From Spongiactinospora sp. TRM90649 (GTDB taxonomy: Bacteria; Actinomycetota; Actinomycetes; Streptosporangiales; Streptosporangiaceae), in contig NZ_JARLTC010000021.1 of the NCBI RefSeq assembly GCF_029382225.1, forward strand, positions 1 through 64,000: DNA of 64,000 nt, read 5' to 3'. The stretch's first letter is position 1. Each line of letters opens with the position of its first letter. Of this stretch, positions 45,733 to 53,960 are shown piece by piece. The position numbers were made by a program, and so were the translations under genes. The notes beneath the pieces were generated by a model that was given only the letters and a program-made list of their open reading frames with translations, was not told the origin of the DNA and did not search any database.

Positions 45733-47028
45733 TCACGTACGATCAGGCGTCACATTACGGCTCCCCACCGCGTTGGCATACGCCTCATGGAAGTCGCGGG
45801 CGACCCCCAGCCCGGGGTAGCGCCTGGTTAGAACGCGGTCGAGGTCGCGCGCCTTGGTGCGAACCGAACGGATCAGGCGGGGACAGGTCAGCGCCTGCTG
45901 CCCGAGCGCGGCGGCCTCGTCGGGCGTGCCCAGCTCGGCCAGGGCGATGCCCAGCTCCGCACGCGCTATCGCCTCCCTGGCCGCCGTGTTCACGCCCAGG
46001 GGCAGGGACTCCTGCGCACTCACCGCCGCCCTGGCGTAGCCCCGCGCCTTCTCGAAGTCGCCGAGCCAGGTCCAGGCCGATGCCGGGTAGCTCGTCAGCG
46101 AGAACTCGACTGTCGGCGCGGTGTCCGTCCCCAGGTGCCCAGGAGGACGGGACGGCAGCCGATCGTTCTCAGCGATGGCCTCGGCGAACAGCGCCTGGAA
46201 GTCGCCGGCCTCCCCGACCCGGGCGTGCGCGCGCGCCGCCTGCATGCGCAGCCGGATCTGCAACGGGTGTCGGGCGGGCGTCTTCGCGATGCCCCTGCGG
46301 GCGGCGGCGATCGCGTGGTCATTGCGACCGCCGTAGAACGCGATCGACGCCATGGCGTCGGTGGCCCACGCGCACAGCTCGTCGTGGCCCGCCTGATCCC
46401 CGTGCTCGAACGCGTCGACGGCCCATGCCTCGGCAGCGGGTGACGCCCCGAGATCGTGGGCCGCCCAGGCGAGCAGTTCCGACAACCACGACGCCTGAAC
46501 GTAGAGCTCACGCCCCTCCGCGAGGGTGTGCGCTCCTTGCAGGAGTTTCGCGACCTTCAACCGATAGGCGCGGGTGATCGCGAAGAGTTCGGCGGTGGTC
46601 TGATCGCCATAGCAATAAGCGGCATTGAGACTCGCTACAACAGACTCAAGGTGCTCAAGCGTGCCTTTTCCCACCACGCTCTCACCGCTCAGGCGGGTGA
46701 ACTCCATCGCCTCGGCGACGGAATCGCCCAGCACGCGATGCAGGACCTCGGGGACGACGGTGGCGGCCAGGCCCAGCCGCAACGCGTCACGGCGTTTCGT
46801 CGCGTCCACCTCCTCGGCGGAAGCCGGAGGCGGCACCGACGCCGCCACAGCGCCTTTCGCACCCAATACGTTATCAAGCCGCTGAGCCAGCGCAACGGAC
46901 GGCGGCTTTTGACCGTTGAGCACTTTACTCAGGTATCCGACGTCATAATTGATCGCCTTTGCCACGCCGCGCAATGAGAAGCCGCGCTCACGCATCAGCT
47001 CGCGAACCTTTTCCCCGAAAGCAGCCAC
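45733..47028 (-). CDS. XRE-family HTH regulator with TPR-like C-terminal domain
   Basis: About 431 aa. The N-terminal XRE HTH is VRELMRERGFSLRGVAKAI / NYDVGYLSKVLNGQKPPSVAL (residues ~5-50). A long helical, TPR-like sensor region follows, of the type found in actinomycete regulators paired with small neighbouring proteins. The start is GTG 47028, with AAAGGA 8 nt upstream. The frame extends to 47118 but that part is made of a tandem repeat. It is divergent from two small genes at 47191 and 47405; the palindrome at 47151-47165 lies in the shared promoter. Confidence 0.82.
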   Translation of the reverse strand: MAAFGEKVRELMRERGFSLRGVAKAINYDVGYLSKVLNGQKPPSVALAQRLDNVLGAKGAVAASVPPPASAEEVDATKRRDALRLGLAATVVPEVLHRVLGDSVAEAMEFTRLSGESVVGKGTLEHLESVVASLNAAYCYGDQTTAELFAITRAYRLKVAKLLQGAHTLAEGRELYVQASWLSELLAWAAHDLGASPAAEAWAVDAFEHGDQAGHDELCAWATDAMASIAFYGGRNDHAIAAARRGIAKTPARHPLQIRLRMQAARAHARVGEAGDFQALFAEAIAENDRLPSRPPGHLGTDTAPTVEFSLTSYPASAWTWLGDFEKARGYARAAVSAQESLPLGVNTAAREAIARAELGIALAELGTPDEAAALGQQALTCPRLIRSVRTKARDLDRVLTRRYPGLGVARDFHEAYANAVGSRNVTPDRT

Positions 47029-47054
47029 TCGACCGTCCTTTCCCGGGTGTTCCG

Positions 47055-47086
47055 CCTGTTGCCCTGTTGCCCAGTTGCCCTGTTGA
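47055..47086. repeat. Four-copy 8-bp tandem repeat upstream of the XRE gene
   Basis: CCTGTTGC (47055-47062), CCTGTTGC (47063-47070), CCAGTTGC (47071-47078) and CCTGTTGA (47079-47086) follow head to tail, 27 bp before the XRE start codon. A related CCGTTGCC follows. It lies in the 5' leader of the regulator and could vary by slippage. Confidence 0.75.
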
Positions 47087-47150
47087 CCGTTGCCCCGGCG
47101 CGGCAGGCCAACGGTCAACGTCTTCCCGGGCCGCCGCCGTCCACGATTCT

Positions 47151-47165
47151 ATTACGCTACGTAAT
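47151..47165. promoter_or_regulatory. Palindrome in the divergent XRE promoter region
   Basis: ATTACG-CTA-CGTAAT is a 6+3+6 dyad. On the minus strand a TAGAAT (-10-like, 47146-47151) adjoins it. Position and symmetry suggest an autoregulatory operator. Confidence 0.5.
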
Positions 47166-47190
47166 CGCAAAGTGACGGAAAGGTGCAACC

Positions 47191-47417
47191 GTGGACGCCG
47201 AGCAAGTACCCGATCTGGAGCGGCACCCGCTGGCGGTCTGGGAGGTCACCGGCCTCGGCAGGAGCGCCTCCGGCGCGCGCTTCACGACATCCCCGGCGGG
47301 CAGGGGCGGGTCCGTACGGCCCGCCTGCCGATCTGCGCGATCGGCTACGAGTACGGCGCGACCACCCTGGTCGCCCACCACGACGACACACGGTGCGGTG
47401 TGACATGGACGAACTGA
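47191..47417 (+). pseudogene. Frameshifted small gene next to the XRE regulator
   Basis: GTG 47191 (GGAAAGG 7 nt upstream) begins VDAEQVPDLERHPLAVWEVTG. Coding character then continues in the next frame from about 47266 as RLRRALHDIPGGQGRVRTARL, then PICAIGYEYGATTLVAHHDD, ending in WTN at 47417. Joining the two gives one ~75-aa protein with an even composition. A single-base indel around 47255-47270 explains the break; a sequencing error is possible. Function unknown; such small proteins often accompany actinomycete XRE genes. Confidence 0.5.
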
Positions 47418-47638
47418 CCCCGACCACGCGCAACCGCCTCGCCGCCCTGGAGCAGACCTTCCCCGGCTGGGAGATCACCCTGATCGACGGCGTCTGGACC
47501 GCCACTCGGCACGATCCGCCCGGCCTGGCGGAGCTGGCGCTCGGCATCCACCACAAGATCACCCGGCCCACCCCGGCCGAGCTGGCGCAGGCGCTGGCCG
47601 GGCAGCTCGCCATCCTGATGCGCACCGGCCGCACCTGA
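47405..47638 (+). CDS. Small hypothetical protein (77 aa)
   Basis: The ATG at 47405 overlaps the end of the preceding small gene by 13 nt. The product is [20 protein letters not shown]..., an acidic to neutral soluble protein with a [17 protein letters not shown] helix. It is not recognised beyond resemblance to small partners of XRE regulators. Codon usage is normal for the window. Confidence 0.6.
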   Translation: MDELTPTTRNRLAALEQTFPGWEITLIDGVWTATRHDPPGLAELALGIHHKITRPTPAELAQALAGQLAILMRTGRT

Positions 47639-47642
47639 CACC

Positions 47643-48632
47643 GTGCATCCTGGGAGGATGAAGGGCACCGGGACGACAGCGGACGACGACCTCGCGGCGG
47701 CGCGCGAAGGCGATCGCGACGCCTTCGGGCGGCTGGTCGATCCGCTGCTGGGCGCGCTGCACGCGCACTGCTACCGGATGCTCGGCTCCGCCCACGACGC
47801 CGACGACATGGTGCAGGAGACGCTGGTCCGGACCTGGCGGACGGTCGATCGGATCGAGGACGCGTCGGCGGTCCGGCCGCTCATCTACAAGATCGCCACC
47901 AACCGGTGTCTCACCGAGATCGAGCGCAGGGGCCGCAGGGAGCTGCCCACCGACCTCAGCCCGGGTACCGCGCCCGTGACCGAGACGGCGTGGGTCGAGC
48001 CGTACCCGGGCGGGCCGGAGGCCAGGCTCCTCGCCCGCGAAAGCGTCGAGCTGGCCTTCGTCGCCGCGGCGCAGCACCTGCCGGGACGCCAGCGGGCCGT
48101 CCTGCTGATGCGCGAGGTGCTGCGCTTCAGCGCAGCCGAGGTCGCCGACGCGCTGGGCACGAGCGTGGCCGCCGTCAACAGCGCGCTGCAACGGGCCAGG
48201 CGCACCCTCGACGGCCTACTCCCCGAGACCACCCAGCGGGCGACGCTGAGCGCGCTGGGCGAGCCCGCCGTCCGCGATCTCGCCCGGCGCTACGCCGACG
48301 CGTGGGAGGCCGGTGACGTCGAGGCCATCGTGGCGATGCTCACCAAGGACGCCAGGTACTCCATGCCGCCGCTGACCGCCTGGTACGAGGGCACGGACGG
48401 CATCGCCGCCTTCCTGCGCGAGGGCCCGCTGACGCGGCGGTGGCGGGTCGTGCGCGCGGCGGCGAACGGCCAACTGGCCTTCGGCACCTACATGTGGGAC
48501 GCCGGGGCCGGCCGCTTCGTGGCCGCCGGGCTCGACGTCGTCGCGCTGCGCGACGGGCTGATCAGCGAGGTGGTCTCGTTCCTGACGGCCGACCTCACGG
48601 CCTTCGGGCTACCCGCCGAGCTGAGCGGCTGA
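47643..48632 (+). CDS. ECF sigma-70 factor with C-terminal SnoaL-like domain (SigX5/SigJ type)
   Basis: A 329-aa sigma factor. Sigma region 2 is [41 protein letters not shown] and region 4 is [44 protein letters not shown], each broken by variable linkers. An NTF2/SnoaL-like domain (residues ~200-325, [21 protein letters not shown]) follows. That extension regulates DNA binding in related ECF factors. No dedicated anti-sigma gene is adjacent. GTG 47643 is used; an ATG at 47658 directly abuts GGGAGG and is less likely by spacing. Confidence 0.85.
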   Translation: MHPGRMKGTGTTADDDLAAAREGDRDAFGRLVDPLLGALHAHCYRMLGSAHDADDMVQETLVRTWRTVDRIEDASAVRPLIYKIATNRCLTEIERRGRRELPTDLSPGTAPVTETAWVEPYPGGPEARLLARESVELAFVAAAQHLPGRQRAVLLMREVLRFSAAEVADALGTSVAAVNSALQRARRTLDGLLPETTQRATLSALGEPAVRDLARRYADAWEAGDVEAIVAMLTKDARYSMPPLTAWYEGTDGIAAFLREGPLTRRWRVVRAAANGQLAFGTYMWDAGAGRFVAAGLDVVALRDGLISEVVSFLTADLTAFGLPAELSG

Positions 48633-48716
48633 GAAAGAGATCCGGCGCGGAGCGATGAGTTCGCCGTCCGCCGGGGGTTGTAGTCGCGTACGACCCCACC
48701 GGAGAAGGGCAGACAC

Positions 48717-49553
48717 ATGGGCACCACCGAAGAGACGCGGATCAAGGAAATGATCGAGGAGTGGGCGCGGGCCGTCCACGCGGGCGACCTCGACGCCGTG
48801 CTCGCCGACCACGCCGACGACATCGTGATGTTCGACGTCCCGCCGCCGCACGACGGCGTGCGCGGCCTCGGCGAGTACCGCCGCACGTGGCCGCCGTTCT
48901 TCGAATGGCAGGCGTCCGGCGCGGTCTTCGAGATCACCTCCCTGGAGGTGACGGCGGGCGCGGACGTGGCCTTCGCCCATGCCCTGCTGCGCTGCGGCAC
49001 CCCCGCCGAGCTGGCCCGGCATCCCGAGCGACGGCTGCGCCTGACGATCGGCCTGCGCCGGGACGGCGACCGCTGGGTGGTCGCCCACGAACACCACTCC
49101 TTCGCCCACACCGGCGACCAGGACGACGCCGAGTCGGAGCACGAGATCCGGGCGATCCACCAGGACTGGTTCGAGGGCACCTCGGCCAGAGACCTCGACG
49201 GCATCATGGCGCACATCGCCGGCGACGTCGTCTCCTACGAGCACGAGACGCCGCTGCGCTACACCGGGGCTGCCGACGTCCGCGAGGTCTGCGACGCCGG
49301 GCTGCGCGCCGCGACCGGCCCCGTCGGCTGGGACGTGCCCGACCTGCGGATCCTGGTGCGCGGCGACCTGGCCGTGGCCTGGGGCCTCAACCGGATGACG
49401 GCTGGACGGCCCGGCGGGGAGATCGGCGAGAGCTGGTCCCGGGGCACCCGCGTGTTCCGCCGCTCGGCGGACGGCTGGTCGATGGTCCACCAGCACGTCT
49501 CCTACCCCTACGACCCCACGACGGGCCTGGCCCGAACAGATCTGACGCCATGA
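48717..49553 (+). CDS. Tandem NTF2/SnoaL-like domain protein
   Basis: A 278-aa protein with two NTF2-like modules. The first is residues ~5-135 (IKEMIEEWARAVHAGDLDAVLADHADDIVMFDVPPP) and the second ~140-270 (IRAIHQDWFEGTSARDLDGIMAHIAGDVVSYEH). Each ends in a WxMVHQHxS-like strand (WVVAHEHHS and WSMVHQHVS). Such SgcJ/DUF4440-type proteins can be enzymes or ligand sensors. GGAG lies ~10 nt before the ATG. It follows the sigma factor by 84 bp and may be co-regulated. Confidence 0.8.
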   Translation: MGTTEETRIKEMIEEWARAVHAGDLDAVLADHADDIVMFDVPPPHDGVRGLGEYRRTWPPFFEWQASGAVFEITSLEVTAGADVAFAHALLRCGTPAELARHPERRLRLTIGLRRDGDRWVVAHEHHSFAHTGDQDDAESEHEIRAIHQDWFEGTSARDLDGIMAHIAGDVVSYEHETPLRYTGAADVREVCDAGLRAATGPVGWDVPDLRILVRGDLAVAWGLNRMTAGRPGGEIGESWSRGTRVFRRSADGWSMVHQHVSYPYDPTTGLARTDLTP

Positions 49554-49799
49554 AGTCGCGCCGTCACCGTTCACAGACAGGGCGGCGAGGCGAACTCTGG
49601 GGGCATGGCGAGAGACCCCGATGGAGTGGTCGTCTACTGGCGGCCGATGCCGCACACCACGTAGAGCCCCACCAGCCCGCGACTCCGGTCCTCCCGGCGA
49701 CCAGCCCGGCGCCCTGGTGATCATCCGTTCACACTAGCGACGCCGGCGACCCCCGGCCAGGCCCATTCGGCCGCGTGGTACTCACGCGGGCCTGGGCCG

Positions 49800-50186
49800 T
49801 CAGGTACGGACGGCCTCGCGGGTGATCTGGTCGAACTGTGCGCCCATGGCCTCGGCGAGGGCATTGGCGCCCGACAGCGGGCGGACCATGACCGTGAGGT
49901 CGTCGATCAGGCCGTCGTCGTCGAAGTGCAGGAAGTCGCAGCCCTGGACCCGTTTGCCCGCCACGGTCGCCTCGAACATCAGCGCGTGGTCGCGGCCGTC
50001 CACGATCTCCCGGACGTACCGGAAGTCCTCGAACACGCGGACGGCGGCGCGGACGATGGCCGCAGTGAGCGCTTTGCCCGGATACGGCCGGAACACGACC
50101 GGACTGGTGAAGACGACGTCGTCGGCCAGCAGCGCCTCGATCGCCGCCAGGTCCCGAGCCTCGACGGCCTCGCGGAACGAAGACAT
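49800..50186 (-). CDS. NTF2/SnoaL-like single-domain protein
   Basis: A 128-aa NTF2-like protein (FREAVEARDLAAIEALLADDVVFTSPVVFRPYPGK, then GCDFLHFDDDGLIDDLTVMVRPL). This is the common SnoaL-like family of polyketide-cyclase or isomerase fold; no activity can be assigned. It is divergent from the PadR gene. The intergenic region has two TCAAC/GTTGA dyads, so PadR control is likely. Confidence 0.82.
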   Translation of the reverse strand: MSSFREAVEARDLAAIEALLADDVVFTSPVVFRPYPGKALTAAIVRAAVRVFEDFRYVREIVDGRDHALMFEATVAGKRVQGCDFLHFDDDGLIDDLTVMVRPLSGANALAEAMGAQFDQITREAVRT

Positions 50187-50199
50187 GTCCGCCCCCTAT

Positions 50200-50211
50200 T
50201 CAACTTGTTGA
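50200..50211. promoter_or_regulatory. PadR operator candidate 1
   Basis: TCAAC-TT-GTTGA dyad lying 14 bp upstream of the NTF2-like gene. Its flanks (CTATTCAAC and GTTGACTAT) recur in the second site at 50292. Confidence 0.5.
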
Positions 50212-50291
50212 CTATGTTGGCGAATCATGTGCGACGCTAGCCCGGCAGGTGGCGCGCGTCCAGGCGAGGCGTCCGTGGCGATAGTCACATT

Positions 50292-50305
50292 GTTGAATAG
50301 TCAAC
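50292..50305. promoter_or_regulatory. PadR operator candidate 2
   Basis: GTTGA-ATAG-TCAAC dyad 19 bp upstream of the PadR start. It shares GTTGACTAT/CTATTCAAC sequence with site 1 on the opposite strand. Confidence 0.5.
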
Positions 50306-50324
50306 TCGGCGATATGGTCGGGCC

Positions 50325-50888
50325 ATGTCGTTGCGCCACGCGGTGATGGCCGCGCTGCTCGAAGGCGAGGCGTCCGGATACGACCTGGCCAAGGGCTTCG
50401 ACGCGTCGGTGGCCAACTTCTGGATGGCCACGCCGCAGCAGCTCTACCGCGAGCTCGACCGGATGTTCGCCGAGGGCCTGGTCCAGGCGCGCGTCGTCCA
50501 GCAGGAGCGCCGCCCCGACAAGCGGCTGTTCTCCCTCACCGACGACGGCCTGCGCGCCCTGCGCGAGTTCACCGCCACGCCGCCCCGCCCGGGCGCGATG
50601 CGCGAGGAGCTGATGGTCCAGGTCCAGGCGGTGGACGCCGGTGACGCCGACGCCGTCCGCGCGGCGATCGAGGAGCGCAAGGCGTGGGCCGAGGCCAAGA
50701 TCGCCCGATACGAGCGCCTGCGCGGCCGGCTGCTCGGCGATCGCGACGAGGACGAGTTCCTCGCCGGGGCCGAACGGATCGGCCCCTATCTGACGCTGGC
50801 GCGCGGGCTGTCCTTCGAGCACGAGAACCGGCGCTGGTGCGAGTGGGCGCTCGCCGTACTGCGGCGGCGCTCGGCGGCGGCGAAGTGA
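50325..50888 (+). CDS. PadR-family transcriptional regulator
   Basis: A 187-aa regulator with winged-helix LRHAVMAALLEGEASGYDLAKGFD, then FWMATPQQLYRELDRMFAEGLV and RLFSLTDDGLRALREF. A Vir-type C-terminal dimerisation helix pair (AIEERKAWAEAKIARYERLRGRLL) follows. It is divergent from the NTF2-like gene, with two shared dyads between them. The ligand is unknown (other PadR proteins bind phenolics or drugs). Confidence 0.9.
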   Translation: MSLRHAVMAALLEGEASGYDLAKGFDASVANFWMATPQQLYRELDRMFAEGLVQARVVQQERRPDKRLFSLTDDGLRALREFTATPPRPGAMREELMVQVQAVDAGDADAVRAAIEERKAWAEAKIARYERLRGRLLGDRDEDEFLAGAERIGPYLTLARGLSFEHENRRWCEWALAVLRRRSAAAK

Positions 50889-50919
50889 CACCCGGCCGAT
50901 CACGAAGGCAGGCGGGGCG

Positions 50920-51687
50920 ATGGGATACCTGAGATACGTCGCGGTCGGCGACAGTCAGACCGAAGGGATGAACGACGGCGACGAGACGATCGGCTACCGG
51001 GGGTGGGCCGACCGGCTGGCCGAGTCGCTGGCGGCGGCCGAGCCCGGGTTCCGCTACGCCAACCTCGCGGTTCGCGGGCGGCTGGCCGCCCGCATCCGGG
51101 CCGAGCAGACCGCCCCGGCCCTCGCCCTGCGGCCCGACCTGGTGACCGTCATGGCGGGCATGAACGACATGCCCCGGCCGGGCTTCGACGCCGCCGCCGT
51201 CGCGGCCGAGGTGGAGGCAATGCTGGCCGCCTTCCGCGCCACCGGCGCCCAGGTGGTGACCTTCACCTTCCCCGACGTCGCCCGCATCGCCCCGCTGATG
51301 CGACGCCTGCGGCCGAGGGTCATCGACCTCAACGACCGCATCCGCGCGGCGGCCCATCGCCACGGCGCCCTGCTGGTGGACACCTTCCCGCACCCGGTCA
51401 CCACCGACCCCCGCCTGTGGAGCCCCGACCGCCTGCACGCCACCCCCCTCGGCCACGCCCGCATCGCGGCGGCGGTGGCGCACACCTTGCGACTCCCCGG
51501 CAGCGACGCCTCCTGGACCGAGCCCCTCTCCCCCCTTCCCCCGCCCGGCGCCTGGCGCCGCGCCCGCACCGAGGCGGTCTGGGCCACGACCTTCCTGGGC
51601 CCCTGGGCACTCCGCCGCCTGCGAGGTCGCTCATCCGGCGACGGCCGAACGGCGAAGCGGCCCGAACTGCGACCGCTGCGGGGATGA
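50920..51687 (+). CDS. SGNH/GDSL-family hydrolase
   Basis: A 255-aa SGNH hydrolase. Block I is VAVGDSQTEG (nucleophilic Ser), the block II Gly is in NLAVRGRLA, block III is MAGMNDM (Asn) and block V is LWSPDRLHATPLGH (Asp and His). No signal peptide, so it is probably cytoplasmic. Esterase or lipase activity is expected; substrate unknown. It follows padR by 31 bp and could share its transcript. Its end is 20 bp from the convergent end of the radical SAM gene. Confidence 0.88.
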   Translation: MGYLRYVAVGDSQTEGMNDGDETIGYRGWADRLAESLAAAEPGFRYANLAVRGRLAARIRAEQTAPALALRPDLVTVMAGMNDMPRPGFDAAAVAAEVEAMLAAFRATGAQVVTFTFPDVARIAPLMRRLRPRVIDLNDRIRAAAHRHGALLVDTFPHPVTTDPRLWSPDRLHATPLGHARIAAAVAHTLRLPGSDASWTEPLSPLPPPGAWRRARTEAVWATTFLGPWALRRLRGRSSGDGRTAKRPELRPLRG

Positions 51688-51707
51688 CCGGCCGGAGGCC
51701 CGTTCGG

Positions 51708-52577
51708 TCATCCAAGATCAATGATCGCTTCCGTGTCATGCCGCCGTTTCCAGATAGTTTCGAGTGCCGTCCTCGCCGAGACGCGCACCTCGGGGGCGAT
51801 TTGGAGCGTCTCATCGGTCACCCGGCCCATCACAAAGTCCTGATCCACCGTGCTCGACGGAAGGGTGAGCCGCCCCGAGTCGTCGAGCACGATGAACCAG
51901 TCGCGACGCGAGTAATCGTGTACTTTCATTCCTCCCGGCAGGCGATCCGCGCGGCCGGACAGCGTATCCCTCAGTTCGGCCAGGGCCTGCGGCGTGTCCC
52001 GAAGCCCGAACCTGGAGTCGACGTGTGCACGCCGGTTATAAATATAGGTCTGGAACAACACGTCGTTGAAGCCGTGCACGGCCACGTCGTCGAGAAAATC
52101 CCCGACATCGACCAGAGATTCCGCTGACAGCATGTAGTTGGCACCCACGATGACACCGTGGTCGGCGATGAGCCGCTTGGCCAGCGACAACTGCTGATCG
52201 TAGTTCCCACTCCCCATCAAGCGATCGTGGGAGGAACGCGATCCATAGAAAGAGAGTTTCACGTACTCGAACACCCCGATCCACTCGGGAATTCCGGTCA
52301 ACAGCCGATCACCGTTCGTCGTGACGAGCTGAATCATGCCCAGGACGCGCACATGACGCACCAGAGAGGCGATCAGCGGATACTCGAACGGCTCGCCACC
52401 GGAGTAGGAGATCTTTTCGACTCCCAGTTCCACCAGCCTATTCGCGATCATGAACGGATCGTGTTCGGGATGTTCGACGCGCGGGCCACTGGTGGACAGG
52501 CAGAATGGACATGCACGGTTGCAGTGGCGAGAAAGGCGCCAGCAGAGCATACAGTGAGTGCTGAAGTGGCGAGCCAT
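51708..52577 (-). CDS. Radical SAM enzyme of the four-gene nucleotide-type operon
   Basis: A 289-aa radical SAM protein. The cluster motif is CNRACPFC (C19, C23, C26), with an extra upstream pair C9 and C12 and no other cysteine in the protein, so no C-terminal auxiliary cluster. The SAM-binding GGEP motif appears as KISYSGGEPF, followed by LVTTNGDRLL and VKLSFYGS. A C-terminal segment (FIVLDDSGRLTLPSS, MGRVTDETLQ) recalls the end of MoaA/SPASM-like proteins without their cysteines. Substrate unknown; the deaminase and nucleotidyltransferase upstream hint at a nucleotide. It is the last gene of the operon, 16 bp after the previous stop. Confidence 0.85.
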   Translation of the reverse strand: MARHFSTHCMLCWRLSRHCNRACPFCLSTSGPRVEHPEHDPFMIANRLVELGVEKISYSGGEPFEYPLIASLVRHVRVLGMIQLVTTNGDRLLTGIPEWIGVFEYVKLSFYGSRSSHDRLMGSGNYDQQLSLAKRLIADHGVIVGANYMLSAESLVDVGDFLDDVAVHGFNDVLFQTYIYNRRAHVDSRFGLRDTPQALAELRDTLSGRADRLPGGMKVHDYSRRDWFIVLDDSGRLTLPSSTVDQDFVMGRVTDETLQIAPEVRVSARTALETIWKRRHDTEAIIDLG

Positions 52578-52593
52578 GAGCCCAGCGTGATCC

Positions 52594-53478
52594 CTACGCG
52601 TTGAAAGAGAGCTTGGAGATCCAGGGGCTCAGCCAGAGATCAGAGGCACCACTTACCAGAACATCCCTTAGCATCACCCTTGATCCGGCCATTCGCTCAA
52701 GCCCGCAGAGTATCCACGAGACATGATGGAGGTGCACTATCCGCGCGGTCGGGGTACGTATACGTATCCAGCGCGGCATACCGAAGCTCTGTCCAGAACC
52801 AGGCTCGATGACACCTTCGCAATCGGTCAGAATTACCTTTCCGGACCGCACGTCCGGAATTCTGCTGTTTCCGCTGCCCGCCAGGAAGAAGTCGGCCACC
52901 GCCCCGTCGACCCGCAGCGCGCACCAGCCTTTCCGTAGTATCCTGAGAACATCTTTCCTGCTGGTCGAGCCGAGTGTGTTGACCTCGTACGACGCAGCGA
53001 CACTTGAGATCTCCGGCCATCTGGGAAAAGCGTCCGGCCGGGCGTTGCAGCTTCGCAGAAGTTCGGCGAGATCGCCCCGGCACTCGACGATGAAGTCCCA
53101 GTCGGAGCCGGCCGAATTCCGGCCGAGCAGACGCGACCCGTAAAGGTACGCATGAGCCCCCCGGGAGTGCATCTCGGACACCAACCCCCGTAGCGCGGCG
53201 GGCTGGTCTCTCGCATAAGAGCCTGATGCGTCCACTGCCCGGGACCTCCACGGGGCCACGAGAGCGACCTCCTCCGCCCTGGCCAGCGCACAATCCCGGT
53301 CCAGCAGCAGGTGTCTTCGCCCCGGCAGGGCCGCCGCAGTCGACGGCGTCAGCTTCGCCCATGCACAGCCGGCACGCCGGTAGACGGGCCGGAAGGCCAC
53401 GTCTCCGCGTTCCGTGTAGGCACGGAACGACCCCAGAACGCCTCCCGAGATGGCAACGTAATCATAGGGCTCATACAT
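52594..53478 (-). CDS. Pol-beta-type nucleotidyltransferase, atypical
   Basis: A 294-aa protein. Residues 1-105 match nothing I recognise. Then a nucleotidyltransferase motif appears: AYLYGSRLLGRNSAGSDWDF (G114-S115 and acidic pair D126/D128). A possible third carboxylate lies in VDGAVADFF (D191 or D196). The C-terminus (IRIRTPTARIVHLHHVSWIL) is unfamiliar. It is larger than MNT antitoxins and does not look like a canonical CD-NTase. ATG 53478 lies 8 nt after the deaminase stop; GTG 53505 is an alternative that overlaps it. Nucleotide transfer to a protein, RNA or small molecule is inferred. Confidence 0.7.
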   Translation of the reverse strand: MYEPYDYVAISGGVLGSFRAYTERGDVAFRPVYRRAGCAWAKLTPSTAAALPGRRHLLLDRDCALARAEEVALVAPWRSRAVDASGSYARDQPAALRGLVSEMHSRGAHAYLYGSRLLGRNSAGSDWDFIVECRGDLAELLRSCNARPDAFPRWPEISSVAASYEVNTLGSTSRKDVLRILRKGWCALRVDGAVADFFLAGSGNSRIPDVRSGKVILTDCEGVIEPGSGQSFGMPRWIRIRTPTARIVHLHHVSWILCGLERMAGSRVMLRDVLVSGASDLWLSPWISKLSFNA

Positions 53479-53486
53479 GGAAGCAC

Positions 53487-53960
53487 TCAGACTAGTTTGA
53501 GGCACTCATCACGCATGAATCTCTCGTGAAGTGTGAGAACAGGCGCGCCCCGGGCCACCACATAGGACGACTTGATGTTTATCCGCCGCCACGAGTGATC
53601 CGACCCGGACCTGCCGGCGAAGTCGAAGGCATCCTCCAGGCTCGCCCCGTAGACGATTCCCTCGACCTTGGCCCATATCGCGGCGGACGTGCACATCGGA
53701 CACGGCTCCAAGGTCGTGTACAGGAAGTAGCCGGGCAGGTATCTGCTGTTCACGGCCTTGCACGCGCGCCGAAGGGCGAGTATCTCGGCATGCGCGGTCG
53801 GATCCGGCTGCGAGTGCAATTCGGTGAACCCCGCCCCGATGACCGTCATTCGGCCGCCTATGACGATGGAACCGACCGGATAGTTTCCCGACGACTCCGC
53901 GCCTTCAGCGATCTTTATCGCCTCCCCCATCGCCTGCTCACTGGGATGCATGTCATCCAT
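53487..53960 (-). CDS. CMP/dCMP-type nucleoside or base deaminase
   Basis: A 157-aa zinc deaminase with TAHAEILALR (zinc His57, catalytic Glu59) and LEPCPMCTSAAIWA (C87 and C90), the complete active site of the cytidine/guanine/tRNA-adenosine deaminase superfamily. Length and the motif spacing resemble guanine deaminase or TadA-like nucleoside deaminases. Substrate not deducible. Its ATG lies inside the end of the membrane-protein gene (8-nt overlap), showing tight coupling in the operon. Confidence 0.85.
   Translation of the reverse strand: MDDMHPSEQAMGEAIKIAEGAESSGNYPVGSIVIGGRMTVIGAGFTELHSQPDPTAHAEILALRRACKAVNSRYLPGYFLYTTLEPCPMCTSAAIWAKVEGIVYGASLEDAFDFAGRSGSDHSWRRINIKSSYVVARGAPVLTLHERFMRDECLKLV

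Noticed and set aside
49554-49799. Possible short gene between the NTF2-like genes
   Set aside because: The open frame there has no ribosome-binding site, no hydrophobic or domain pattern and atypical composition.
51708-52577. Calling the radical SAM enzyme a viperin
   Set aside because: Only the generic cluster and GGEP region match; viperin-specific nucleotide-binding features could not be verified, and no adjacent nucleotide kinase is present.
52594-53960. Calling the locus CBASS or a HEPN-MNT toxin-antitoxin
   Set aside because: The nucleotidyltransferase does not match canonical CD-NTase features, no HEPN partner is adjacent, and the radical SAM plus deaminase are not standard parts of either.
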